Shown here: positions 1 to 5,985 of the stretch, piece by piece
Layout: every line of letters starts with the position of its first letter
How positions within the stretch are numbered: the first letter of the stretch is position 1
DNA from: CAYTEO01 sp964436825
GTDB taxonomy: Bacteria; Krumholzibacteriota; Krumholzibacteriia; LZORAL124-64-63
NCBI GenBank assembly: GCA_964436825.1
Contig: CAYTEO010000028.1
Coordinates: 1-35,368 of the forward strand
Reading direction: 5' to 3'
DNA length: 35,368 nucleotides
Notes under the pieces: model-generated
The model's input: the letters and a program-made list of their open reading frames with translations, nothing else
The model's database searches: none
Told to the model about the DNA's origin: nothing
Position numbers and translations under genes: made by a program

Positions 1-2
1 TT

Positions 3-992
3 GCCGCCCTGGTCCTGCTGTGCGCCGGCGGCTGGCTCGCCCTGGCGGCCGGCGGGCACCGCGCCCTGGCCGCCGCGCGGCGGGCCGCGGCAGCCGACTC
101 GTCGGCCGTCGCCGTGGCCACCGTCCAGCCCCACGTCTCGCTCGGGGACAAGTGGAACCCGGCCCGCATCGACTCCAGCACGGTGCCGTACACCCGCCTG
201 ACCGCCGCCGCCGCCCGCGCCGGGGCCGAGCTGGTGGTCTGGGCCGAGACGGCCGTGCCGGCCTACGTCCTGGTGGACCCAGCCGAGCGGGCGCTGCTGC
301 GGTGGCTGCGGGCCCAGGCCGACAGCAACGACGTCTGGCTGCTGACGGGTTTCCCCGACATGGCCCTGCTGCCCGACGGCGGGGTGGCGCGCTACAACGG
401 GGCCGGTCTGCTGGACAGCCACGGCGTGGTGCGGGCCCGCTATGCCAAGCACCACCTGCTGCCGGTGGGGGAGCGGCTGCCGGGACAGCGGTGGTTGCCG
501 TGGCTGGGACGGATCGACCTGGGCCAGGCCGAGTGGACGCCCGGCGATCCGCCCGCCCCGCTGACGGTCGCCCTGGCCGACGGGCGCCGGCTGGACTTCG
601 CACCGCTGATCTGCTTCGAGGCCGTCTTCCCCGACCTGGCCCGCCAGGCGGTCCGCCGCGGCGCCCGCGCCCTGGTCAACATCACCAATGACGGCTGGTT
701 CGGTATGGCCAGCGGTCCCCTGCAGCACGCAGCCCTGGCGCGGATGCGGGCCACCGAGTGCGGCGTGCCGCTGATCCGCAGCGCCAACGACGGCGTCAGC
801 CTGGTGACCGATGCCGCCGGCCGGATCGTCGCCCGCCTCGGGCTGGGGCGGCGGGGGATCGTCCTGGCGGACGTCGCCCCCGGTCCCGCCGGGACGTGGT
901 ATCTCCGGTACGGTTCCTGGCCCCTGGCCGCCGTCCTGGCCGCCTGGGCCGTCCTGGTCCTGTTGCTGCTGTCGCCGGGGAGGGAATCGTGA
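3..992 (+). CDS. lnt: Apolipoprotein N-acyltransferase, C-terminal part (5' truncated by window edge)
   Basis: Lnt is the inner-membrane enzyme that adds the third acyl chain to the N-terminal cysteine of lipoproteins, the last step after Lgt and LspA. The visible part is the periplasmic nitrilase-like domain plus the last membrane helix. The reading frame is already open at base 3, so the start and the N-terminal membrane helices lie outside the window. The catalytic triad is visible: Glu in VVWAETAVP (codon at 246), Lys in YAKHHLLPVGE (codon at 447) and Cys in PLICFEAVFPD (codon at 612). A hydrophobic helix (WPLAAVLAAWAVLVLLLL) ends the protein. Its TGA overlaps the GTG start of the next gene, which suggests co-transcription and translational coupling. 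The window contains several lipobox proteins that would be substrates (LptC-like, PKD/lamin-tail protein). Confidence 0.95.
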   Translation, partial: AALVLLCAGGWLALAAGGHRALAAARRAAAADSSAVAVATVQPHVSLGDKWNPARIDSSTVPYTRLTAAAARAGAELVVWAETAVPAYVLVDPAERALLRWLRAQADSNDVWLLTGFPDMALLPDGGVARYNGAGLLDSHGVVRARYAKHHLLPVGERLPGQRWLPWLGRIDLGQAEWTPGDPPAPLTVALADGRRLDFAPLICFEAVFPDLARQAVRRGARALVNITNDGWFGMASGPLQHAALARMRATECGVPLIRSANDGVSLVTDAAGRIVARLGLGRRGIVLADVAPGPAGTWYLRYGSWPLAAVLAAWAVLVLLLLSPGRES

Positions 993-1519
993 ACCCGCTG
1001 CGCCACGCCTTCCGCTACTGTCCCCTTTGCCGCACGGAGATGAAGCTGCGCGAGGAGGGGGGCATCCGCCGGCCCCACTGCCCCGCCTGCGGCTTCGTCC
1101 AGTACCTCAACCCGGCCCCGGCGGCGGCCGTCGTCCTGCAGCGGGACGGGAAGGTCTGCCTGGTCCAGCGCCGGTTCCCGCCGCGGGCCGGGAAGTGGAC
1201 CCTGCCTGCCGGCTTCGTGGAGTACGACGAGCACCCCGCCGAGAGCGCCGTGCGCGAGGTGCGCGAGGAGACCGGCCTGGAGGTGCGGCTGACCGGTCTG
1301 CTGGCCGTCCACCAGGGGATCCTGCCGCCCGACCATCCGGTCGTGCTGATCGTCTACCGCGGTGAGATCACCGGCGGCGATCTGCGGGCGGGGGACGACG
1401 CCGAGGCGGTGGGGTTCTACCCGCCGGACGCTCCCCCGGGACCGATCGCCTTCGCCGGGCATCGGCGGGTCCTGGAGGCGCTCGTCGCAGGCGTGGACGA
1501 CTGGGGGCGAGGCCGATGA
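989..1519 (+). CDS. NUDIX hydrolase with N-terminal zinc ribbon
   Basis: A 176-residue protein. Cys11, Cys14, Cys31 and Cys34 (CPLC...CPAC) form a zinc ribbon of the kind found in front of many NUDIX domains, including NudC-type NADH pyrophosphatases. A complete NUDIX box follows at residues 75-97: G75, E81, then REVREETGL, matching GX5EX7REUXEEXGU. The family hydrolyses nucleoside diphosphates linked to another moiety; the substrate cannot be told from sequence. I chose GTG at 989 because it overlaps the lnt stop (GTGA), has GGGAGGGA just upstream and places the zinc ribbon right at the N-terminus. The stop overlaps the purN ATG (ATGA), so lnt, this gene and purN behave as one operon. It is shorter than E. 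coli NudC, so I do not assign that symbol. Confidence 0.9.
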   Translation: MNPLRHAFRYCPLCRTEMKLREEGGIRRPHCPACGFVQYLNPAPAAAVVLQRDGKVCLVQRRFPPRAGKWTLPAGFVEYDEHPAESAVREVREETGLEVRLTGLLAVHQGILPPDHPVVLIVYRGEITGGDLRAGDDAEAVGFYPPDAPPGPIAFAGHRRVLEALVAGVDDWGRGR

Positions 1520-2127
1520 ACCCGACGGTCCCGGTGGCGGTCCTGCTCTCGGGCAGCGGCCGGACCCTGGAGAACCTCCTGCGCCGCAGCCCTTCGGACG
1601 AGCTGCCGATCCGGATCGTCGGGGTCGTCTCCAGCCGTCCCGGCGTGCGCGGCGTGGCCGTCGCCGAGGAGGCCGGCCTGCCGGTCGCCGTCTTCCGCCG
1701 CCGCGACCATCCCGACGCCGCCGCCCACAGCGCCGCCATCAATGCCTGGCTCGCCCCGCTGGCGCCGCGGATGATCCTGCTGGCGGGCTACCTCTGCTAC
1801 TACATCCCGCCGCCATGGCTCGCAGGCCCGGTCCTGAACATCCACCCCGCCCTGTTGCCGCGGTTCGGCGGCAAGGGGATGTACGGCGAGCGGGTCCATG
1901 CGGCCGTCCTGGCCGCCGGCGAGACCGAGAGCGGCTGCACCGTCCACCGCGTCAGCGACGAGTACGACGCGGGGGAGATCCTCGGCCAGCGCCGCGTGCC
2001 GGTCCTGCCGGACGACACCGTCGAGACGCTGGCGGCCCGCGTCTTCGCCGCGGAGTGCGAGCTGTACCCCGAGGTGGTGGGACGCCTGGCGCGGATGATC
2101 CTGGTGGAGGGCGGTTCCCCGCCGTAG
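1516..2127 (+). CDS. purN: Phosphoribosylglycinamide formyltransferase (GAR transformylase)
   Basis: This cytosolic enzyme transfers the formyl group of 10-formyl-tetrahydrofolate to GAR, the third step of de novo purine synthesis. The 203-residue length is typical. The N-terminal phosphate-binding loop is SGSGRTLENL (residues 12-21, equivalent to SGxGSNLQ). The catalytic Asn108 and His110 lie in LNIHPALLPRFGGKGMYG, and Asp151 in GCTVHRVSDEYDAGEILGQ is the third catalytic residue. The ATG shares the ATGA overlap with the NUDIX gene. The gene sits apart from other pur genes and ends directly at the first arm of a long inverted repeat (2129-2159), which is probably its terminator. Assignment is firm, since the formate-dependent PurT belongs to an unrelated family. 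Confidence 0.96.
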   Translation: MNPTVPVAVLLSGSGRTLENLLRRSPSDELPIRIVGVVSSRPGVRGVAVAEEAGLPVAVFRRRDHPDAAAHSAAINAWLAPLAPRMILLAGYLCYYIPPPWLAGPVLNIHPALLPRFGGKGMYGERVHAAVLAAGETESGCTVHRVSDEYDAGEILGQRRVPVLPDDTVETLAARVFAAECELYPEVVGRLARMILVEGGSPP

Positions 2128-2128
2128 C

Positions 2129-2271
2129 GGCGAAGCGATGATGCACCCGACAGCCGGGGATGCCGTGACAGGACCTCCTGTCCCGTCACGGCTGCACTTC
2201 CGCTCTCCTTCGCCCTCCTGGCTCCGGAGAGCTCCAGAGCCCCCGGCTGTCGGGTGCATCATCGCTTCGCC
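2129..2271. repeat. 31-bp perfect inverted repeat with an inner hairpin, at the purN 3' end
   Basis: Arm 2129-2159 and arm 2241-2271 are exact reverse complements over 31 bp (left arm begins GGCGAAGCGATGATGC). The 81-base spacer carries a second stem near 2162-2185 (GCCGTGAC...GTCACGGC, extended by GGAC/GTCC with one mismatched pair) and an imperfect stem CTCCGGA/TCCAGAG near 2222-2239. The left arm starts two bases after the purN stop. The simplest role is a bidirectional terminator for the convergent purN and nfnB transcripts. There is no T-tract, and the arms are longer than usual for an intrinsic terminator, so a REP- or MITE-like element is also possible. Confidence 0.85.
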
Positions 2272-2336
2272 AGCCGTGCGGGATCGCGCCCCACCGGTGG
2301 CCGGCCCAGGCGTCCCACCAACCTCCGACGGTGCCC

Positions 2337-2540
2337 GATGACGGGCGATCCTTGGAGCGGTGGTGACGGGGGAGGGAGAGAGCTCCCTTGCCCGGGTCTC
2401 TGTCGTCTCCCGCAGCCAGGACGGCGAGAGGGGGACGACAGCGAAGCGGGGACCACACAGGACGTGTGGTCCCCGCGTCCCCGGAAAGGGAGTTCGGTCC
2501 CTCCCCTGTCTCTACTCGCCCCTGGGATCCCCCGTCATCA
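2337..2540. repeat. Nested inverted-repeat block overlapping the 3' end of nfnB
   Basis: An outer imperfect inverted repeat pairs about 2337-2389 with about 2486-2539 (roughly 42 of 54 positions by hand alignment, one single-base gap). Inside it are two hairpins: 2401-2411 with 2430-2440 (10 of 11 pairs) and 2446-2458 with 2464-2476 (13 of 13 pairs, GCGGGGACCACAC, loop AGGAC). The right outer arm covers the last nine nfnB codons and its stop, so an inverted copy of the nfnB tail lies about 150 bases downstream. The layout predicts an outer stem carrying two inner hairpins. With the 2129-2271 element and the short stems between them (GCCCG/CGGGC at 2333-2346, CCACCGGTGG at 2291-2300) it fills the whole 2128-2511 gap, and I see no gene there. 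Confidence 0.75.
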
Positions 2541-3951
2541 GGAACCGGTGGATGGCGTTGGCCGCCGTCCGCCCCGCTCCCATGGCCAGGATGACCGTCG
2601 CCCCGCCGGTGACGATGTCCCCGCCGGCGAAGACGTCGGGCAGCGAGACCGACTGCATCGTCTCCTCGTCGACGAGGATCGTCCCGCGCTTGGGATCCCG
2701 CACCAGGTCGGGACAGTCGGCCGTCAGCAGCGGGTTGGGACCCTGGCCGATGGCGATGACGACGGTATCCACCTCGAAGGTCCTCGTCTTTCCCTCGATG
2801 GGAATGGGACGCCGACGGCCGTCGGGCCCGGGCTCGCCCAGTTCCATCTGCTGGCACTCGATGGCGCAGACGCTCCCGGTCCCGTCGTCGATGATCCGGA
2901 TGGGGGAGTGCAGGAGGTGGAACTCGATGCCCTCCTCCTCCGCGTGGTGGATCTCCTCCTCGCGGGCCGGCATCTCCAGGCGGCTGCGGCGGTAGATGAG
3001 GTAGACGTGCTTCGGCTTGAGCCGCTTGGCCGTGCGGGCCGAGTCCATGGCCGTGTTGCCGGCGCCGATGACGGCGACGCGCTTGACCGGCTTGATGGGG
3101 GTGTCCGTCTCCGGGAACCGCCAGGCGCCCATCAGGTTGACGCGGGTCAGGAACTCGTTGGCCGAGTAGACGCCGTTGAGGTTCTCGCCGGGGATGCCCA
3201 GGAACCAGGGCAGCCCGGCGCCGGTGGCGATGAAGGTGGCGTCGAACCGCTGCCGGATGGAGTTGAGCGACTCGGCCTTGCCGACCGGGTAGTTCATGAC
3301 GAACTCGACGCCCATCTGCTTCAGCCCCTCGATCTCCCGGATGAGGATCTTCTTGGGCAGCCGGAACTCGGGGATGCCGTAGAAGAGCACGCCTCCCGGC
3401 TTGTGGAGGGCCTCGAAGACGGTCACCTCGTGGCCGAGCTGGATCAGGTCGCTGGCGGCGGTCAGCCCCGCCGGACCGCTGCCGATGATGGCCACCTTCT
3501 TGCCCGTCTTCGGGGCGACGCTGGGAGTGGCGGCGAAGCCGCGCTCCAGCGCGTAGTCGCCCAGGAACCGCTCGATGCGGCCGATGCCGCCGGGGTCACG
3601 CCCCTTGTCGGGCTTGTTGAGAGTGCAGACCAGCTCGCACTGGTCCTCCTGGGGGCAGACCCTCCCGCAGATGGCCGGCAGGAAGTTCTTCTCGCGGATC
3701 TTCCGCAGCGCCTCCTCGAACTTGCCCATGGCCACCAGGCGCATGACCTCGGGGATCGGCACGCCCACCGGACAGCCCGCGATGCACGGCTGGTTCTTGC
3801 ACTGGATGCAGCGGCTGGCCTCGCGCCGGGCCTCCTCGGGGCTGTAGCCCAGGGGGACCTCCTCGAAGTTGAAGATCCGCTTCTCGGGCGGTTGCTCCCG
3901 CATGGGGGTCTTGTGCTTGTCCTTGTTCAGCTGGTAGGGGAACTTGCTCAT
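2512..3951 (-). CDS. nfnB: NfnB-type large subunit, NAD(P)H-dependent ferredoxin:NADP+ oxidoreductase (GltD/SudA family)
   Basis: A 479-residue flavoprotein. The N-terminus has eight cysteines (48, 51, 56, 60, 95, 99, 105, 109) in the pattern that binds two [4Fe-4S] clusters in the glutamate-synthase small-subunit family. An FAD-binding fold follows (GSGPAG, 157-162), then an NADPH-binding fold (GAGNTAMDSA, 296-305) and the C-terminal FAD signature FAGGDIVTGGATVILAMGAGR. The family includes GltD, SudA and NfnB. The partner gene upstream, an FAD/[2Fe-2S] subunit with an ATGA overlap, points to NfnAB/SudAB rather than glutamate synthase. NfnAB couples NADH, reduced ferredoxin and NADP(H) by flavin-based electron bifurcation in the cytosol. 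The start is the ATG overlapping the nfnA stop. The final codons are part of a large inverted repeat. Sulfide dehydrogenase activity is the main alternative. Confidence 0.88.
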   Translation of the reverse strand: MSKFPYQLNKDKHKTPMREQPPEKRIFNFEEVPLGYSPEEARREASRCIQCKNQPCIAGCPVGVPIPEVMRLVAMGKFEEALRKIREKNFLPAICGRVCPQEDQCELVCTLNKPDKGRDPGGIGRIERFLGDYALERGFAATPSVAPKTGKKVAIIGSGPAGLTAASDLIQLGHEVTVFEALHKPGGVLFYGIPEFRLPKKILIREIEGLKQMGVEFVMNYPVGKAESLNSIRQRFDATFIATGAGLPWFLGIPGENLNGVYSANEFLTRVNLMGAWRFPETDTPIKPVKRVAVIGAGNTAMDSARTAKRLKPKHVYLIYRRSRLEMPAREEEIHHAEEEGIEFHLLHSPIRIIDDGTGSVCAIECQQMELGEPGPDGRRRPIPIEGKTRTFEVDTVVIAIGQGPNPLLTADCPDLVRDPKRGTILVDEETMQSVSLPDVFAGGDIVTGGATVILAMGAGRTAANAIHRFLMTGDPRGE

Positions 3952-4850
3952 GACTCCACCCCCTGGACATCCTGCTCCCGGCGCAGGCGGTCGATCTCGG
4001 CCTCCAGACGGCACTGGTGGTCGCCCTGGACGGCCCGCTCCAGGGATCGGGCCTCCTCGGGCTTGTAGTAGGAGAGACGCTTGATCAGCAGGTCGAAGTC
4101 GACCTGGTGGCCGTCGAACTCGGGACCCTCGACGCAGGCGAAGCGGGTCTCGCCGCCCACGTCCACGCGGCAGGCGCCGCACATCCCGGTGCCGTCGACC
4201 ATGATGGGATTGAGCGAGGCCAGGGTCTTGATCCCGTACGGCTCGGTCGTCTTGCAGACGTACTTCATCATGATGACCGGGCCGATGCAGACGCACTCGT
4301 CGATGGCGCGGCCGCTGTCGATGAGGTCCTGCAGGGCGTCGGTGACCAGGCCCTTGCGCCCGTAGCTGCCGTCGTCGGTGGTGACGATGACCTCGTCGCT
4401 CACCTGGCGGATCTCGTCCTCCAGGATGAGCAGGTCCTTGGTACGGGCACCGAGGATGCTGATGACGGTGTTGCCGGCCTCCTTCATGGCCGTGGCCAGC
4501 GGCCAGACCACGGCGTTGCCGATCCCGCCGCCGACGCAGACGACGGTCTTGCCGCCGTCGGGGATCTCGGTCGGCTTGCCCAGGGGACCGGCCAGGTCGA
4601 GGATCTCGTCGCCGGCGCGCAGGCGGTTCAGGTCACGGGTCGTCTTGCCCACTTCCTGGACGACGATGGTGATCGTCCCCGCGCCGGGGTCGCGGCGGGC
4701 GATCGTCAGCGGGATCCTCTCACCCGGCTCGCTCACCCGCAGGATGATGAACTGACCGGCGCGGCCGCGCTGTGCAATGTGCGGCGCCTCGATCTCGAAA
4801 AGCATGGTCTTCTCCGCCAGCAGGCGGGCGGTCACGATGCGGTTGCCCAC
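3948..4850 (-). CDS. nfnA: NfnA-type small subunit, ferredoxin-NADP+ reductase / SudB family
   Basis: A 300-residue protein of the PyrK/SudB/NfnA type. The N-terminal half is an FAD-binding ferredoxin-reductase barrel (RIPLTIARR around 45-53). An NAD-binding region follows (VCVGGGIGNAVVWPLA, about 104-119). Near the C-terminus is the [2Fe-2S] motif D219-GTGMCGACRV with Cys224, Cys227 and Cys239. A three-Cys, one-Asp ligand set is, as I recall, characteristic of NfnA, which favours bifurcating NfnAB over plain dihydroorotate dehydrogenase electron transfer. I chose GTG at 4850 because AAAGGAGAGG lies just upstream and homology begins there. The frame stays open to 4934, but that extension is low-complexity and RBS-less. 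The C-terminal helix (about 262-300, charged) is longer than in typical homologues. It is the first gene of a two-gene operon. Confidence 0.85.
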   Translation of the reverse strand: MGNRIVTARLLAEKTMLFEIEAPHIAQRGRAGQFIILRVSEPGERIPLTIARRDPGAGTITIVVQEVGKTTRDLNRLRAGDEILDLAGPLGKPTEIPDGGKTVVCVGGGIGNAVVWPLATAMKEAGNTVISILGARTKDLLILEDEIRQVSDEVIVTTDDGSYGRKGLVTDALQDLIDSGRAIDECVCIGPVIMMKYVCKTTEPYGIKTLASLNPIMVDGTGMCGACRVDVGGETRFACVEGPEFDGHQVDFDLLIKRLSYYKPEEARSLERAVQGDHQCRLEAEIDRLRREQDVQGVES

Positions 4851-4863
4851 GAGCCTCTCCTTT

Positions 4864-4925
4864 GTTGCGGAACGGGGGGCGCTCGGCGAGCGACGATCTT
4901 GTTCGTAAAAAAACAATTCCGCAAC
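4864..4925 (-). promoter_or_regulatory. Leader inverted repeat before the nfnA ribosome site
   Basis: GTTGCGGAA (4864-4872) and TTCCGCAAC (4917-4925) are perfect 9-bp inverted repeats. Nested between them is CGCTC-GGC-GAGCG (about 4880-4892), plus a seven-A run (a seven-U run in the nfnA transcript). In the nfnA mRNA the second arm ends directly before AAAGGAGAGG, so a folded leader could affect ribosome access or transcript stability. The AT-rich tract 4904-4940 stands out in this GC-rich window and probably holds the nfnA promoter, but I cannot pick a convincing -10/-35 pair. Confidence 0.45.
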
Positions 4926-4940
4926 GGGAATCAAGAAAAA

Positions 4941-4958
4941 ACGTGAAGATGATCACGT
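4941..4958. promoter_or_regulatory. CRP/FNR-type palindrome (CGTGA-N6-TCACG) upstream of nfnAB
   Basis: ACGTGA (4941-4946), six bases, then TCACGT (4953-4958) are exact reverse complements. The 5-N6-5 spacing is that of CRP-family sites (TGTGA-N6-TCACA), differing only in the outermost base of each half. It lies about 90 bases upstream of the nfnA start, just behind the AT-rich presumed promoter, a position from which such a factor usually activates. No regulator gene is present in the window. The assignment rests on one site. Confidence 0.4.
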
Positions 4959-5002
4959 GACATGCGATCAGTAGAACGCGTTGTCGCGACGGGAGTTGAA
5001 GA

Positions 5003-5032
5003 GAAACACCCGGCATGGCTGCCGGGTGTTTC
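5003..5032. terminator. 13-bp perfect hairpin in the nfnA-folE divergent region
   Basis: GAAACACCCGGCA (5003-5015), loop TGGC, TGCCGGGTGTTTC (5020-5032). All 13 pairs match. Read on the minus strand the stem is followed by TTTCTCTTC, a terminator-like pyrimidine tail. The location is odd, because nfnA and folE point away from it and neither predicted transcript includes it. It may end a short unannotated transcript, insulate the two promoters, or act as DNA or RNA structure. The rest of 4851-5285 (435 bases) shows only the other sites listed here and no gene. Confidence 0.5.
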
Positions 5033-5171
5033 AGGGCCCGTTCCGTCACCGGGACTATCGCATCACTCTGGGGGGACAGCTTGTTCGCGATTGCGCCATT
5101 GGCATTGGCGTCCGGTCGCGGTCCGGGCCCTGCCCTCGGGTGTCGCGTGTCCGTCGCCCCGATCCATGCAA

Positions 5172-5191
5172 GGGACGTGCCGGCACGTCCC
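5172..5191. promoter_or_regulatory. 20-bp perfect palindrome upstream of the folE promoter
   Basis: GGGACGTGCC followed directly by its reverse complement GGCACGTCCC, with no spacer. It ends 17 bases before the predicted -35 of folE. Such a spacer-free palindrome is typical of a dimeric transcription factor operator. The factor is unknown. Confidence 0.4.
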
Positions 5192-5208
5192 GTCGGTTCC
5201 CGTGCGGG

Positions 5209-5237
5209 TTGACCGCGCCGGGTGGCGGACCTATCGT
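5209..5237 (+). promoter_or_regulatory. Predicted sigma70-type promoter of folE
   Basis: TTGACC (5209-5214), 17-base spacer, TATCGT (5232-5237). The -35 matches consensus at 5 of 6 positions and the -10 at 4 of 6. Transcription would start near 5243, giving a leader of about 40 bases before the folE AGGAAGG ribosome site (5271-5277). Confidence 0.6.
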
Positions 5238-5285
5238 GTTCCGCGTTCCCGATGTCCAGCCAGCCTGCCCAGGAAGGAACCGGTC

Positions 5286-5840
5286 ATGGAAGAGCACATC
5301 CGCCACATCCTCGAGGCCATCGGGGAGGACCCGCAGCGGGAGGGGCTGCTGAAGACCCCCGAGCGGGTCGCCAGGGCCTGGCAGGAGATCACTTCCGGCT
5401 ATCGGGAGGATCCCGCCGCCATGGTCCGCGGGGCACTGTTCGAGGCGGAGGGCCACGAGATGGTCCTGGTCAACGACATCGACTTCTTCAGCATGTGTGA
5501 ACACCACCTGCTGCCGTTCTTCGGCAAGGCCCACGTGGCGTACATCCCGGACGGGAAGATCGTCGGGCTGAGCAAGGTTGCCCGTGTCGTCGAGACCTAC
5601 GCGCGGCGGCTGCAGGTCCAGGAACGGATGACCGCCCAGATCGCCCGCTGCCTGATGGACAACCTCCAGCCCAAGGGAGTGGCGGTGGTCCTCCACGCCC
5701 AGCACCTCTGCATGATGATGCGGGGGATCAAGCGTCTCAACTCATTCGCTGTCACCAGTGAGATGCTGGGTGTCTTCCGCGAGGATGCCCGGACCCGCGG
5801 CGAGTTCCTCACGCTCATCCGGGAGAAACCCTGGAATTGA
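5286..5840 (+). CDS. folE: GTP cyclohydrolase I
   Basis: FolE converts GTP to 7,8-dihydroneopterin triphosphate, the entry step of folate and pterin synthesis, as a cytosolic zinc enzyme. It is 184 residues, normal for bacterial FolE. The zinc ligands Cys71 and His74 lie in SMCEHHLLPF, and the third, Cys142, in AQHLCMMMRGI. The GLSKVARVVETYARRLQVQE block and the C-terminal GEFLTLI are typical. I chose ATG 5286 because AGGAAGG lies 8 bases upstream; the frame extends further up, but without homology and across the predicted promoter. The gene is monocistronic, with its own promoter and a hairpin terminator shared with the convergent trxB. PurN and MetK in the window also connect to folate and one-carbon metabolism, though they are not in the same transcript. 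Confidence 0.97.
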   Translation: MEEHIRHILEAIGEDPQREGLLKTPERVARAWQEITSGYREDPAAMVRGALFEAEGHEMVLVNDIDFFSMCEHHLLPFFGKAHVAYIPDGKIVGLSKVARVVETYARRLQVQERMTAQIARCLMDNLQPKGVAVVLHAQHLCMMMRGIKRLNSFAVTSEMLGVFREDARTRGEFLTLIREKPWN

Positions 5841-5880
5841 ACGCCCAGGGAGTCTGACCCGGGGAATCGATCCGGTCGAC

Positions 5881-5960
5881 GGCGAGACAGCGACACACCC
5901 CTTGCCGGGCGACTCCGCGAAGCGCCGGAGAGGAGGCAAGGGGTGTGTCGCCGTCTCGCC
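5881..5960. terminator. Bidirectional terminator between folE and trxB
   Basis: Arms 5881-5906 and 5935-5960 pair at 25 of 26 positions (left arm GGCGAGACAGCGACACAC..., one A/C mismatch). The 28-base loop contains a further small stem (CTCCGC-GAA-GCG...GGAG, 5913-5930). It sits between convergent genes and serves both strands. There is no strong T-tract. Confidence 0.8.
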
Positions 5961-5985
5961 GGTGTGCGGCCCGGCCGATGCCTGG

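Noticed and set aside
2129..2541. CRISPR array or insertion sequence
   Set aside because: The repeats are inverted rather than direct and regularly spaced, and there is no transposase or cas gene nearby.
4851..4934. Longer N-terminus of NfnA starting at 4934
   Set aside because: The extra residues show no family similarity, lack a ribosome site and would translate the leader hairpin; GTG 4850 has AAAGGAGAGG and matches the family start.
4935..5285. tRNA or known small RNA in the divergent gap
   Set aside because: No T-loop (GGTTCRA) or cloverleaf pairing was found on either strand; only hairpins and palindromes are present.
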